A stretch of DNA of 63,751 nucleotides from Malikia granosa. GTDB taxonomy: Bacteria > Pseudomonadota > Gammaproteobacteria > Burkholderiales > Burkholderiaceae_C. Position numbers and translations under genes: made by a program. The notes below the pieces were generated by a model. The model ran no database searches. It had not been told where the DNA came from and was given only the letters and a program-made list of their open reading frames with translations. The stretch lies in the NCBI RefSeq assembly GCF_002980595.1, contig NZ_PVLQ01000040.1:1-63751 (forward strand), given 5' to 3'. Below are positions 1 to 7,821 of the stretch, piece after piece; position 1 is the stretch's first letter; every line of letters begins with the position of its first letter.

Positions 1-23
1 ATTGATTAATACAACAAAGCCTC
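1..23. mobile_element. Terminus of an IS5/IS903-group insertion sequence (left window edge)
   Basis: The first 23 bases are the exact reverse complement of the last 23 bases of the window. Read outward they begin GGCTTTGTTG after two extra matching bases, which is the typical terminal inverted repeat of IS5-family (IS903-group) elements. Only the end of the element is present, so no transposase can be seen. It directly abuts the reading frame of a chemoreceptor gene. The family assignment comes from recognising the terminus and was not searched. Confidence 0.7.
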
Positions 24-1223
24 AATGAGTTCTACCGTCTTGGCAAGACCATGGCCGAGACCTATGTCCAAGATGGCATGGAAGCCGGGAATGTGTTGAT
101 GAAGGGCAGCGCCACTACGCCAGGCTTCGACAAGGCCAGCGAGGTCCTGGAAGCACAACTCGCCAGCTTTCGCAAAGAGCAGATTGACAATGCCAAACAG
201 GCGTCATCGAGCGCCTTCAGTTCCGCCAACTCCATCCAGCACACCATGCTCGCCGGGGGCCTGCTGGCTTGCCTGCTGGCTGCGGCCATAAGCGCCTTGA
301 TTGTCCGGGAATTGATGGTCAAGCTCGGGGGCGAGCCCGAGCTTGCGGCTCAATTGGCACAGCGTGTGGGAGCGGGCGACCTGAGTTTCCAGATTCCGCT
401 GCGAAACGGCGATACGTCAAGCCTGCTGGCACAGCTTCGGGCGATGCAGTCCAGCCTGGTCAAGGTGGTGAGCACGGTGCGAGAGGAGGCCCAGGGCGTT
501 GCCACCGCGAGCTCCGAAATCTCGCAAGGCAACCACGACCTGTCGGCAAGAACCGAAAGTCAGGCCAGTGCGCTGGAGGAAACGGCCGCCTCGATGGAAG
601 AGTTGAGCTCGAACGTGGCACAGAACGCCAAGATTGCGCGCCAGGCCAATCTGCTGTCCCACAGTGCGGTCGAAATCGCCAAGACTGGCGGTGCCGTGGT
701 GGCCGAGGTCGTCGAGACCATGCAGCACATCAATGATTCATCGAGCAAGATCTTTGAAATCATCAGCGTGATCGATGGCATCGCCTTCCAGACCAATATC
801 CTGGCGCTCAATGCCGCGGTTGAAGCCGCACGCGCAGGCGAGCAGGGACGGGGATTCGCCGTGGTGGCAAGCGAGGTCAGGTCATTGGCAGGGCGTTCGG
901 CCGAAGCCGCCCGGGAAGTCAAGACCCTGATCAACACCAGCGTGGAGCGGGTGGAACAAGGGAACCTGCTGGTTGCCAAAGCAGGCTCGACGATGGCCGA
1001 AGTCATCAGCAGCATTCGCAATGCGACGGACATCATGGACGAGATCACGTCCAACAGCAACGAGCAAAGCGACTCGGTCTCCCAGGTGAGCGAAGCCGTC
1101 AATCAGATGGACCAGGTCACCCAGCAGAACGCGGCCCTGGTGGAGCAGATGGCAGCGGCGGCCAGCAGCCTGCGGAGCCAGTCCGACGCGCTGGTGCACA
1201 CGGTATCGGTCTTCAAGCTCTGA
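24..1223 (+). pseudogene. Methyl-accepting chemotaxis protein, 5'-truncated by the IS end
   Basis: Chemoreceptor that would pass ligand signals to CheA/CheW at the inner membrane. The open frame runs back into the IS terminus, where a TGA lies in frame, so the N-terminus and most of the periplasmic four-helix sensor domain are missing. What remains, numbered from the first internal ATG at 51, is the end of the sensor, one membrane segment (about residues 66-85), a HAMP domain (about 87-140) and a complete signalling domain. The hairpin tip carries the conserved IAFQTNILALNAAVEAARAG block. An internal start could give a soluble-sensor-less receptor, but this is more likely a broken gene or a gene divided by the contig edge. 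Confidence 0.85.
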
Positions 1224-1291
1224 CGCCCAGCGTCGAATTGACCGGCCCCGTATGCAGGGGGTCGTGAGTTCGAGCGGCGGCACGCCCAGGT

Positions 1292-1948
1292 TCAGAACTC
1301 GGCCTCGAGCTCGTCGATCGCCTCGGGCTCGGCCAGCGCGGCCGCTATCCACTGCTGCAGCGCCGGCAGCGCCAGCAGGGTCTGGCAATAGGCCGCGCAG
1401 TCCGGGTCGAGCGCAACGTCATAGGTGATGAAGCGCGTCACCACCGGGGCGAACATCGCGTCGGCCATGCCCGGCCGGGCACCGAACAGGTAGGGACCGC
1501 CATAGCGGGACAGGCATTCGCGCCAGATCGTGCTGATGCGGTCGATGTCGACCTGGGCACGCGACCAGACCTTGAAGCCCGGACTGCGCGCCTTGATGTT
1601 CATCGGCAGCGAGGAACGCAGGGCAGCAAAGCCCGAATGCATCTCGCCGCAGATCGAGCGGCAATGCGCGCGCGCCACCGGGTCGGCGGGCAGCAGCCCG
1701 GCGTCCGGCCTGATCTCGTGCAGGTATTCGGCGATCGCCAGCGTGTCCCAGATCTCGATGCCATTGTGGTGCAGCGCCGGCACGCGGATCGAGGAAGACA
1801 GCAGCAGCATCTCGGCCCGCATGGCCGGGTCGTCGGGCGAGATCACCTCCTCGCTGAAGTCGAGTTCGGCCAGCTTGGCCATGAGCCAGCCGCGCAGGGC
1901 CCAGGCGCCGTAGTTCTTGCTGCTGATGGTCAGAACGGCTTTCGTCAT
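1292..1948 (-). CDS. Glutathione S-transferase family protein
   Basis: Predicted cytosolic GST of 218 aa. The N-terminal thioredoxin-like half starts with an SSKNYGAWALRGWL stretch, the usual beginning of the GST_N_4-like group that includes YfcF-type proteins. It is followed by a cis-Pro region (RVPALHHNG) and an EYL helix, then an all-helical C-terminal half. I chose the ATG with a GAGGAG ribosome site just upstream in preference to a longer frame. The gene is divergent from phaZ, with about 155 bp between the starts. The substrate is unknown; family members conjugate or reduce electrophiles with glutathione. Confidence 0.85.
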   Translation of the reverse strand: MTKAVLTISSKNYGAWALRGWLMAKLAELDFSEEVISPDDPAMRAEMLLLSSSIRVPALHHNGIEIWDTLAIAEYLHEIRPDAGLLPADPVARAHCRSICGEMHSGFAALRSSLPMNIKARSPGFKVWSRAQVDIDRISTIWRECLSRYGGPYLFGARPGMADAMFAPVVTRFITYDVALDPDCAAYCQTLLALPALQQWIAAALAEPEAIDELEAEF

Positions 1949-2103
1949 GTGATGGCTCTCCTCTGGTGGTAAGCGCCTGATGCAAGGGTCATGCCTGCGC
2001 GCGGGCCGTGCAGCAGGCGCTGCTGCACTGGGACGGTGCATCGCACCCCCACGGGGCTGGCCCGCAACTTGCACTGTGGCTTGACAACGCTTTGAGGGAC
2101 ACC

Positions 2104-3324
2104 ATGCTTTACCAGGCCTACCAGATCCAGACCGACGCCATGTCCCCGCTGCACCGCCTGGCCGAGCAACTGGGCCGCAGCGCCTGGCTGCAGCAAACCG
2201 AGCGCTCGCTGCTGCGCCAGCTGGCAGCGGCCTGCGAGACGCTCTCTAGCCTGCGCCTGACCCACAGCCGCCCGGCCTTCGGCATCGACAGCGTGACGAT
2301 CGAGGGCCAGCGCGTCGGCATCGAGGAGCAGGTGCGGCTCGAGCTGCCGTTCGGCAGCCTGCTGCACTTTCGCAAGACCGGCGCCGCCGGGCTGCCCGCA
2401 CAGCCCCCGGTGCTGCTGGTCGCGCCGCTGTCGGGCCATTTCGCCACGCTGCTGCGCGAAACGCTGCGCACCCTGCTGCAGGACCACGAGGTCTACATCA
2501 CCGACTGGCGCAACGCGCGCGACATCGGACTGCAGCATGGCGCCTTCGGCCTGGAAGACTACATCGACTACCTGATGCGCTTCATCGAGACCATCGGGCC
2601 CGGCTGCCATGTGGTGGCGGTCTGCCAGCCCTGCGTCGCCGCCCTGGCCGCGACCGCCCTGATGGCGGAGGACAACCACCTGGCCCAGCCGCGCAGCCTG
2701 ACCCTGATGGCCGGACCGGTGGACTGCCGGATCAACCCGACCGAAGTCAACCGGCTGGCCACCAGCAAGCCGATCGAATGGTTCGAGCAGCACCTGATCA
2801 GCCGCGTGCCCTGGCCGCATCCGGGCTTCATGCGCCGGGTCTACCCGGGCTTCGTGCAGCTGTCGGCCTTCATGAGCATGAACCTGGAGCGCCACAAGCA
2901 GTCCTTCAAGCAGCTCTACCAGCACCTGCTCGAAGGGCGCACCGAAGAGGCGCGCGCCATCCAGAGCTTCTACGAGGAATACCTGGCCGTCAACGACCTG
3001 CCGGCCGAGTTCTACCTCGAGACCATCGCGCAGGTATTCCAGAGCTATGACCTGCCGCTCGGGCAGTTGCGCTGGCGGGGCCGCCGCGTCAATCCGGCCG
3101 CCATCCGCCGCACGGCGCTGATGACGGTCGAGGGCGAGCGCGACGACATCTGCGCGGTCGGGCAGACCATGGCGGCGCAGGAGCTGTGCCCGAACATCCG
3201 GCCCTACCGCAAGCAGCATTACGTCCAGACCGGCGTCGGTCACTACGGCGTCTTCAGCGGCAGCAAGTGGAACCAGCAGATCTACCCCCGGGTGCGGGAC
3301 ATGATTCACGCCCACTCGGCTTGA
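2104..3324 (+). CDS. phaZ: Intracellular polyhydroxybutyrate depolymerase PhaZ
   Basis: Degrades intracellular PHB granules to release 3-hydroxybutyrate units. The 406-aa protein begins MLYQAYQIQTDAMSPLHRLAE, typical for the PhaZ1 group of Ralstonia and relatives. It has an alpha/beta-hydrolase core in which the nucleophile box is VAVCQPCV, with Cys at residue 174, rather than a Ser lipase box. The C-terminal PHB_depo_C region ends with the conserved GVGHYGVFSG histidine motif. The ATG is preceded by GAGGG. PHB synthesis genes are not in this window. Confidence 0.93.
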   Translation: MLYQAYQIQTDAMSPLHRLAEQLGRSAWLQQTERSLLRQLAAACETLSSLRLTHSRPAFGIDSVTIEGQRVGIEEQVRLELPFGSLLHFRKTGAAGLPAQPPVLLVAPLSGHFATLLRETLRTLLQDHEVYITDWRNARDIGLQHGAFGLEDYIDYLMRFIETIGPGCHVVAVCQPCVAALAATALMAEDNHLAQPRSLTLMAGPVDCRINPTEVNRLATSKPIEWFEQHLISRVPWPHPGFMRRVYPGFVQLSAFMSMNLERHKQSFKQLYQHLLEGRTEEARAIQSFYEEYLAVNDLPAEFYLETIAQVFQSYDLPLGQLRWRGRRVNPAAIRRTALMTVEGERDDICAVGQTMAAQELCPNIRPYRKQHYVQTGVGHYGVFSGSKWNQQIYPRVRDMIHAHSA

Positions 3325-3383
3325 GACAGAAAAGCCGCCCGGCCGCGACCTGTTGCACACCGTTACAGCAAAAAAACAAATAT

Positions 3384-3402
3384 ACGGTATAAACCGTTTT
3401 TT
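3384..3402 (+). terminator. Weak hairpin with T-run after phaZ
   Basis: A 5-bp stem (ACGGT/ACCGT) with an ATAA loop is followed by six T residues. It lies 60 bp after the phaZ stop and just before the next small gene. It could end phaZ transcription, or the AT-rich dyad could belong to the promoter of the small gene. The short stem keeps confidence low. Confidence 0.35.
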
Positions 3403-3419
3403 CAAGAAAGGGGAGCACC

Positions 3420-3596
3420 ATGAGCATCCTGTCCCAACTGTCACTGCAGCTGCATCGCTGGTATGAAGCCATCTCCTGCCGCCTGTATGTCGAGGTCGCC
3501 ACCGGATCGCACCAGGATGGCAGGCACCACCTCGGTGACACAACGGCGTCCTCGGTCGGCTACCGCAGTTGGCCTGAAGCGGCACAACACCGCTGA
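3420..3596 (+). CDS. Small hypothetical protein, 58 aa
   Basis: A short open frame with an unusually good ribosome site (AAAGGGGAG, 5 bases before ATG). The product starts MSILSQLSLQLHRWYEAISC and ends WPEAAQHR. It has one Cys, several His and Trp residues, and no clear membrane segment. It stops 29 bp before the next gene, so the two may be co-transcribed. I do not recognise the family. The length and the SD sequence are the only evidence that it is translated. Confidence 0.5.
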   Translation: MSILSQLSLQLHRWYEAISCRLYVEVATGSHQDGRHHLGDTTASSVGYRSWPEAAQHR

Positions 3597-3625
3597 GCAG
3601 CGGGGATTCAGGGCACACTGATGCC

Positions 3626-4093
3626 ATGAACCCCGTACGCAGATCCTATCCGCTGCTGCTGGCACTGCTGCTCGCCGGCCAGCAGGCTGGCGCGACCGGG
3701 CCGGCCGCGGAGCCGGCCGAGTCCCGCTTTTCTGGTGCCGCGCTCTGCGTCGCCGTGCTCGAGCGCGAAGTCAAGTCCGGCCTGCATCCCGACCCCACGC
3801 CCCAGGAGCGGGAGCAGTGGCAGCGCCGCCTCGAGAGCGCCTTCGCCCATATCGGCAATGCCTATCTGAGCGGCCTGTCGGGCAGCGAGGGCAAGGCCTT
3901 GCTGCGCTCGACCGAGACGAGCGTCTCGCACTGGCCGGAAAAACGGCTCAAGCCCCAGGCCCAGTCCTGCCATGAGCAGGGCCAGGCCCTGCTCGGCCAG
4001 GCGCTCGGGCTGCAGAAGATGATCGTGCGCAGCTCGGCCGAACGCCTGCTCAACAAGGAGCTCGCCAAGCTGTCCCGCACGCCAGCCCCCTAG
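3626..4093 (+). CDS. Hypothetical secreted protein, 155 aa
   Basis: The N-terminus MNPVRRSYPLLLALLLAGQQAGATG looks like a Sec signal peptide with cleavage near residue 24. The rest is a soluble, mostly helical protein with two cysteines (CVAVLEREV and QSCHEQG) that could form a disulfide in the periplasm. No domain is recognised. The gene ends 45 bp before tRNA-Pro and contains no other motif that suggests a role. Confidence 0.7.
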   Translation: MNPVRRSYPLLLALLLAGQQAGATGPAAEPAESRFSGAALCVAVLEREVKSGLHPDPTPQEREQWQRRLESAFAHIGNAYLSGLSGSEGKALLRSTETSVSHWPEKRLKPQAQSCHEQGQALLGQALGLQKMIVRSSAERLLNKELAKLSRTPAP

Positions 4094-4123
4094 CCTGGCG
4101 GCCGACGGCACCGGATCTCAGGC

Positions 4124-4129
4124 TATAAT
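4124..4129 (+). promoter_or_regulatory. -10 element of tRNA-Pro
   Basis: A perfect TATAAT lies 9 bases before the mature 5' end of tRNA-Pro. No clear -35 box is visible at the right spacing. Confidence 0.45.
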
Positions 4130-4138
4130 TGGTGGCTT

Positions 4139-4215
4139 CGGCGTGTAGCGCAGCCTGGTAGCGCACTTGCATGGGGTGCAAGGGGTCGCGAGTTCGAATC
4201 CCGCCACGCCGACCA
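4139..4215 (+). tRNA. tRNA-Pro(GGG)
   Basis: A 77-nt cloverleaf with a perfect 7-bp acceptor stem (CGGCGTG/CACGCCG), an encoded CCA end, a T-loop TTCGAAT and an anticodon stem CTTGC/GCAAG around loop ATGGGGT, giving anticodon GGG. Its last 16 bases recur as a direct repeat about 2 kb downstream, beyond acuR-acuI, which suggests that this 3' end was used as an integration site. Confidence 0.95.
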
Positions 4216-4223
4216 AAAAAATC

Positions 4224-4259
4224 AACGGGTTACAGATCGCAAGTCTGTAACCCGTTTTT
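4224..4259 (+). terminator. Bidirectional rho-independent terminator between tRNA-Pro and acuR
   Basis: A 13-bp perfect stem (AACGGGTTACAGA and its complement) with a 7-base loop is followed by TTTTT on the plus strand. On the minus strand it is followed by a T-rich run. It therefore fits as terminator for the rightward tRNA and for the leftward acuR gene. Confidence 0.85.
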
Positions 4260-4265
4260 CTTTGT

Positions 4266-4901
4266 TCAGATCGTCACCATGGCCCTGAAGTGGTCGGCAA
4301 ATATTCGCAGCGGCTCGGCGCTGCGCTCCAGCTTGGCGCGCAGCACGGCGCCCTCCCAGCCGATCCAGAAGAACGCCGCCAGGCCGGCACAGCCGCTGCT
4401 CTTAGGAATTTCACCGGCCGCCTTGGCGGCCTCCAGGCAGAGCTCGGTGCGAGCCTGCCAGTCGGTCAGCACGTCCGTCAGCTGCGTGCGATAGGCTTGT
4501 GGCAGCACATTCATCTCCTGGCCCAAGTTGCCCACGAGGCAACCACGGCGGAAGTCGAAACGCGCCATGCCCTGTTCTGCATCCCGGCAAAAAGCATCGA
4601 TGCGTTGCAGCGGAGTCAGGCTGTCGTCGAGCAAGAACCGATCGAGCTTGCGGATGAAGTAGCGGGCGTACAGCGCAATCAGTTCCGCGCCAAAGGCTTC
4701 CTTGCTGGCAAAGAAATGATAGAAAGATCCTTTCGGCACCCCGACCGATTTCAGCACTTCGTCGATACCTGTTGCCGAGAAGCCCTTCTCGGTCAGCGCG
4801 ACCACTCCGGCGCGCAGCAGGACATCGCGGGTTTCGTGCTCGTCGGCGTCGCGCTTCTGTGGACGACCTCGCCTGCGGGAAGGGTTGGCGGTAAGTGACA
4901 T
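4266..4901 (-). CDS. acuR: TetR/AcrR-family regulator, AcuR-like
   Basis: Transcriptional repressor of 211 aa. The N-terminal TetR helix-turn-helix is clear (ALTEKGFSATGIDEVLKSVG then PKGSFYHFFASKEAFG, about residues 30-70). The C-terminal ligand domain holds the NLGQEM segment seen in the YxaF/AcuR-type branch. I start at the ATG of MSLTANPSRRRGRPQKR; a longer frame exists but lacks support. It is divergent from the acrylyl-CoA reductase gene, and three matching inverted repeats lie in the shared promoter region. In Rhodobacter, AcuR represses the acrylate genes and is released by acrylate. The same role is inferred here from the pairing with acuI. Confidence 0.82.
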   Translation of the reverse strand: MSLTANPSRRRGRPQKRDADEHETRDVLLRAGVVALTEKGFSATGIDEVLKSVGVPKGSFYHFFASKEAFGAELIALYARYFIRKLDRFLLDDSLTPLQRIDAFCRDAEQGMARFDFRRGCLVGNLGQEMNVLPQAYRTQLTDVLTDWQARTELCLEAAKAAGEIPKSSGCAGLAAFFWIGWEGAVLRAKLERSAEPLRIFADHFRAMVTI

Positions 4902-4912
4902 GAATAGATTAT

Positions 4913-5020
4913 TGGACCGTTCGTCTACCCTGATCAACAAGCGAGGCTCGCGACTCGAGAAGATGCTCTCTGGCATTTTACTAGACGACCAGTCTACAAT
5001 TTGACTAGGCGATTGGTCTA
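4913..5020. promoter_or_regulatory. Three AcuR-type operator palindromes in the acuR-acuI intergenic region
   Basis: Three copies of a TAGAC-N5-GTCTA inverted repeat are visible: TAGAC/GTCTA at 4982-4996, TAGGC/GTCTA at 5006-5020, and a copy at 4913-4927 that reads TAGAC/GTCCA on the minus strand. The first two start 24 bp apart and lie just before acuI. The third lies just before acuR. This layout would let one TetR-family dimer control both genes and its own expression. The assignment to AcuR is inferred from position. Confidence 0.75.
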
Positions 5021-5038
5021 CAAATTGAAAGAGCCTCG

Positions 5039-6022
5039 ATGTTCAAAGGAATCTTGATCGAAAAGGATCACAGCGGCTACCGTGCCACGGTACAGGAGCT
5101 CGCTGACGAGCAGTTGCCCGAAGGCGATGTCACGGTGCGCGTCAGCCACTCGACGCTGAATTACAAGGATGCCCTGGCGATCACCGGGCGCGGCCCCGTG
5201 GTCCGCAAGTTCCCGCTGGTGCCCGGCATCGACCTGGTGGGCACGGTCGAGGAATCCAGCCACCCAGGCTACAAAGTGGGCGACAAGGTGGTGCTCAACG
5301 GCTGGGGCGTTGGCGAAAGCCACTGGGGCGGCCTGGCGCAAAAGGCACGGCTCAAAGGCGAATGGCTGGTGCCCTTGCCAGAGGCCTTCTCGCCGCAGCA
5401 GGCCATGGCCATAGGCACCGCCGGATACACAGCGATGCTGTGCGTGATGGCGCTTGAGCACCACGGTGTGACACCCGACAAAGGCGAAATCCTGGTCACG
5501 GGAGCGGCAGGCGGCGTGGGCAGCGTGGCGATAGCCGTCCTGTCCAAACTGGGATACACGGTGGTGGGCGTCACGGGTCGTCCCGAAGAGCGCGAGTTCC
5601 TCATGGGACTGGGGGCAAGCGACGTACTCGAGCGGTCAGCGTTTTCAGCAGCGGGCAAACCCTTGGGACGTGAGCGTTGGGCGGGTGCGGTCGATGTGGT
5701 GGGCAGCCACACGCTGGCCAATGTCTGTGCCACTACGCGCTACGGTGGCGTGGTCACCGCTTGCGGTCTGGCCGGCGGCATGGACTTCCCGGGCAGCGTG
5801 GCCCCCTTCATCCTGCGCGGTGTCACACTGGCCGGCATTGATAGCGTGATGGCACCACGTGAGCTGCGCTTGCAGGCCTGGCAGCGCCTGACGACAGATC
5901 TCGACCTGGACAAGCTCAGTCACATAGCCCAAGCAATCGGCTTGAACGATGTGGTTGACATGGCCAGCCAGCTGCTCGACGGCCAGGTGCGCGGACGCGT
6001 GATCGTGGACGTCAACGCCTGA
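5039..6022 (+). CDS. acuI: Acrylyl-CoA reductase (NADPH), AcuI/YhdH family
   Basis: Cytosolic MDR-superfamily enzyme of 327 aa that reduces acryloyl-CoA to propionyl-CoA, removing a toxic intermediate of DMSP/acrylate or 3-hydroxypropionate metabolism. Family hallmarks are the NYKDALA motif (41-47), PGIDLVGTVE, GWGVGESHWGG, and the NADPH-binding GAAGGVGS loop (155-162). There are no zinc ligands, as expected. It is divergent from acuR. The pair lies between tRNA-Pro and a repeat of the tRNA 3' end, which suggests acquisition by transfer. No CoA ligase or DMSP lyase is adjacent. Confidence 0.9.
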   Translation: MFKGILIEKDHSGYRATVQELADEQLPEGDVTVRVSHSTLNYKDALAITGRGPVVRKFPLVPGIDLVGTVEESSHPGYKVGDKVVLNGWGVGESHWGGLAQKARLKGEWLVPLPEAFSPQQAMAIGTAGYTAMLCVMALEHHGVTPDKGEILVTGAAGGVGSVAIAVLSKLGYTVVGVTGRPEEREFLMGLGASDVLERSAFSAAGKPLGRERWAGAVDVVGSHTLANVCATTRYGGVVTACGLAGGMDFPGSVAPFILRGVTLAGIDSVMAPRELRLQAWQRLTTDLDLDKLSHIAQAIGLNDVVDMASQLLDGQVRGRVIVDVNA

Positions 6023-6166
6023 TCTGGACCCGTCAATGTCCTGGCCTGCCCCGCGAATGCACCGCATTTCACCGCGGGACCAGCGCTGGCGCCTTCCTGA
6101 AGGCTTGGGTCAGGAAGACGGCGCGTTCATGCGGAAGGCACTTCAATGATGCCCTGCAAGCTCGAA

Positions 6167-6182
6167 CCCGCCACGCCGACCA
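6167..6182 (+). repeat. Direct repeat of the tRNA-Pro 3' end (att-like remnant)
   Basis: CCCGCCACGCCGACCA is identical to the last 16 bases of tRNA-Pro, CCA included. Weaker similarity continues upstream (TGCAAG and CTCGAA against the tRNA's TGCAAG and TTCGAA). It is followed within 10 bases by a strong terminator, as the intact tRNA is. The pair brackets about 1.97 kb holding only acuR and acuI, the arrangement expected of attL/attR around DNA inserted into a tRNA gene. No integrase remains. Confidence 0.75.
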
Positions 6183-6189
6183 CGAAAAC

Positions 6190-6230
6190 GACGGCCTGCA
6201 GTTCTCGAGGTTGCAGGCCGTTTGCTTTTT
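6190..6230 (+). terminator. Rho-independent terminator downstream of acuI and the tRNA remnant
   Basis: The 10-bp stem ACGGCCTGCA/TGCAGGCCGT has an 11-base loop and a T-rich tail (TTTGCTTTTT). It may be the original terminator of the tRNA-Pro gene before acuR-acuI was inserted. It now ends acuI transcription. Confidence 0.8.
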
Positions 6231-6328
6231 CCACGCCTGTCGCCGCCCCACCCTGCATCTGCCGGCCGGGGATGGGCCAAAGACAGGCATTCGGCTAAGC
6301 TTGGCAGAGACCATAGCGGGAGGCGAAA

Positions 6329-7762
6329 ATGAAAACCATCTGTAGCGTCGCAGCGGCAATCGCGATCACCAGCACGGCGCTGGCGCAACCACTCCAGTCT
6401 GCGAGCGCGGGCCCGTCGCAGCGCGGGGCTGTCGCCCTGACCCTGTACCAGGAGGACCTGGCCCTGGTGCGGGAGCAGCGCCAGGTGCAATTGCCCGGCG
6501 GCCTGGTGCGGCTGGACCTGGGAGAGGTCCCGGCCCAGCTGCGGCCCGAGACCACCCAGCTGCACTGGAGCGGCGGCGGCCCGGTGAACTTGCTCGAGCA
6601 GAACCTCGATGCCAAGCGACTGACGCCGCAGCAGCTGCTCGAGTCCTACCTCGGGCGCGAGGTCACGCTGCTGCGCGAGCACCCGGTCACGGGCGTGCTT
6701 CAGCGCGAGACCGCCACCGTGCTGGCGACCGGCAATGGAAATGGCGGCGGCCTGGTGCTGCGCTTCGCGGACCGGATCGAGGCCGTGACCGCCGGACCGG
6801 GCTGGCCCGGCTGGCGAGTGGCCTTCGACCAGCTGCCCGCCGACCTGCACCCGCGCCCGACCCTGTCGCTGCTGCTCGAGTCCAGCGCCGGCCCGCGCTC
6901 GCTCGAGCTGTCCTACCTGAGCGGCGGCCTGTCCTGGAAGGCCGACTATGTCGCCCGGCTGTCGGCCGATGGCCGGCAGATGGACCTGTCGGGCTGGGTC
7001 ACGCTGAGCAACCGCAGCGGCACCGACTACCGCGATGCCCGGCTGCAGCTGGTCGCCGGCGCCTTGAACCGGGTGCAGGACAGCGTCCCGCTGCTGGCGC
7101 GCAAGGCCTCGGTTGCGGCGCTGCGCGCCAGTCCGGCGCCGGTCGAGGAGTCGCTGCTCGACTACCACCTCTACCGCTTCGAGCGGCCGATCTCGATCGC
7201 CGACCAGCAGACCAAGCAGCTGTCGCTGCTGGCGGCCACGGCGGTGCCGGTGCGGCGCGAATACCTGCTCGATACCGGCATGCTGGAGTTCGGGCGCCAG
7301 GAGCCTGGGGTACAGCAGTTCAAGGCCTCGGTCTGGCTCGAATTCGACAACCGGGGCGGTGCGCTGGGCCAGCCCCTGCCGGCCGGTGTCGTGCGCTTCT
7401 ACGCGCCCGACCGCCAGGGCGAAGCGCAATTCGTCGGCGAGGACCGGATCGAGCACCGCGCGCGCGACGAGACCGTCAGGCTCAGGCTCGGGTCGGCCTT
7501 CGACCTGTCGGCCGAGCGCCGGCAGACGAGCTTTCGCCAGCTCGGCGAACGCAGCAGCGAAAGCGGCTGGCGCATGACGCTGCGCAACGCGCGCGACGAG
7601 GTGGTCACGATCCGGGTCCAGCAGGCGCTGGCAGGCGACTGGGAGATCGTGCAGGAAAGCCTGCGCAGCAGCAAGCCGTCGGCGCAGCAGGCCTCGTGGC
7701 AGGTCGAGCTGCCGGCCCGGGGTTCGGCACAGCTCGACTACACCGTGCGCACGCGCTGGTGA
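6329..7762 (+). CDS. DUF4139 domain-containing exported protein
   Basis: A 477-aa protein with a Sec signal peptide (MKTICSVAAAIAITSTALAQ). The start of the mature protein (ALTLYQEDLALVREQRQVQL), the central LSYLSGGLSWKADYVARLS motif and the following GWVTLSNRSGTDYRDARLQLVAG block are typical of DUF4139. These proteins are beta-rich and of unknown function. No partner gene is evident, and the following gene starts 59 bp later in the same direction. Location is probably the periplasm. Confidence 0.85.
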   Translation: MKTICSVAAAIAITSTALAQPLQSASAGPSQRGAVALTLYQEDLALVREQRQVQLPGGLVRLDLGEVPAQLRPETTQLHWSGGGPVNLLEQNLDAKRLTPQQLLESYLGREVTLLREHPVTGVLQRETATVLATGNGNGGGLVLRFADRIEAVTAGPGWPGWRVAFDQLPADLHPRPTLSLLLESSAGPRSLELSYLSGGLSWKADYVARLSADGRQMDLSGWVTLSNRSGTDYRDARLQLVAGALNRVQDSVPLLARKASVAALRASPAPVEESLLDYHLYRFERPISIADQQTKQLSLLAATAVPVRREYLLDTGMLEFGRQEPGVQQFKASVWLEFDNRGGALGQPLPAGVVRFYAPDRQGEAQFVGEDRIEHRARDETVRLRLGSAFDLSAERRQTSFRQLGERSSESGWRMTLRNARDEVVTIRVQQALAGDWEIVQESLRSSKPSAQQASWQVELPARGSAQLDYTVRTRW

Positions 7763-7821
7763 AACCGGCCGCGAAGCGGCCGCCTGCAGACCGATAATTC
7801 TCGTTTGATCCCGATCCGACC

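Noticed and set aside
51-1223. Complete chemoreceptor starting at the ATG at 51
   Set aside because: The frame stays open upstream to the IS boundary, and the upstream codons (NEFYRLGKT) continue the four-helix sensor, so this ATG is an internal methionine.
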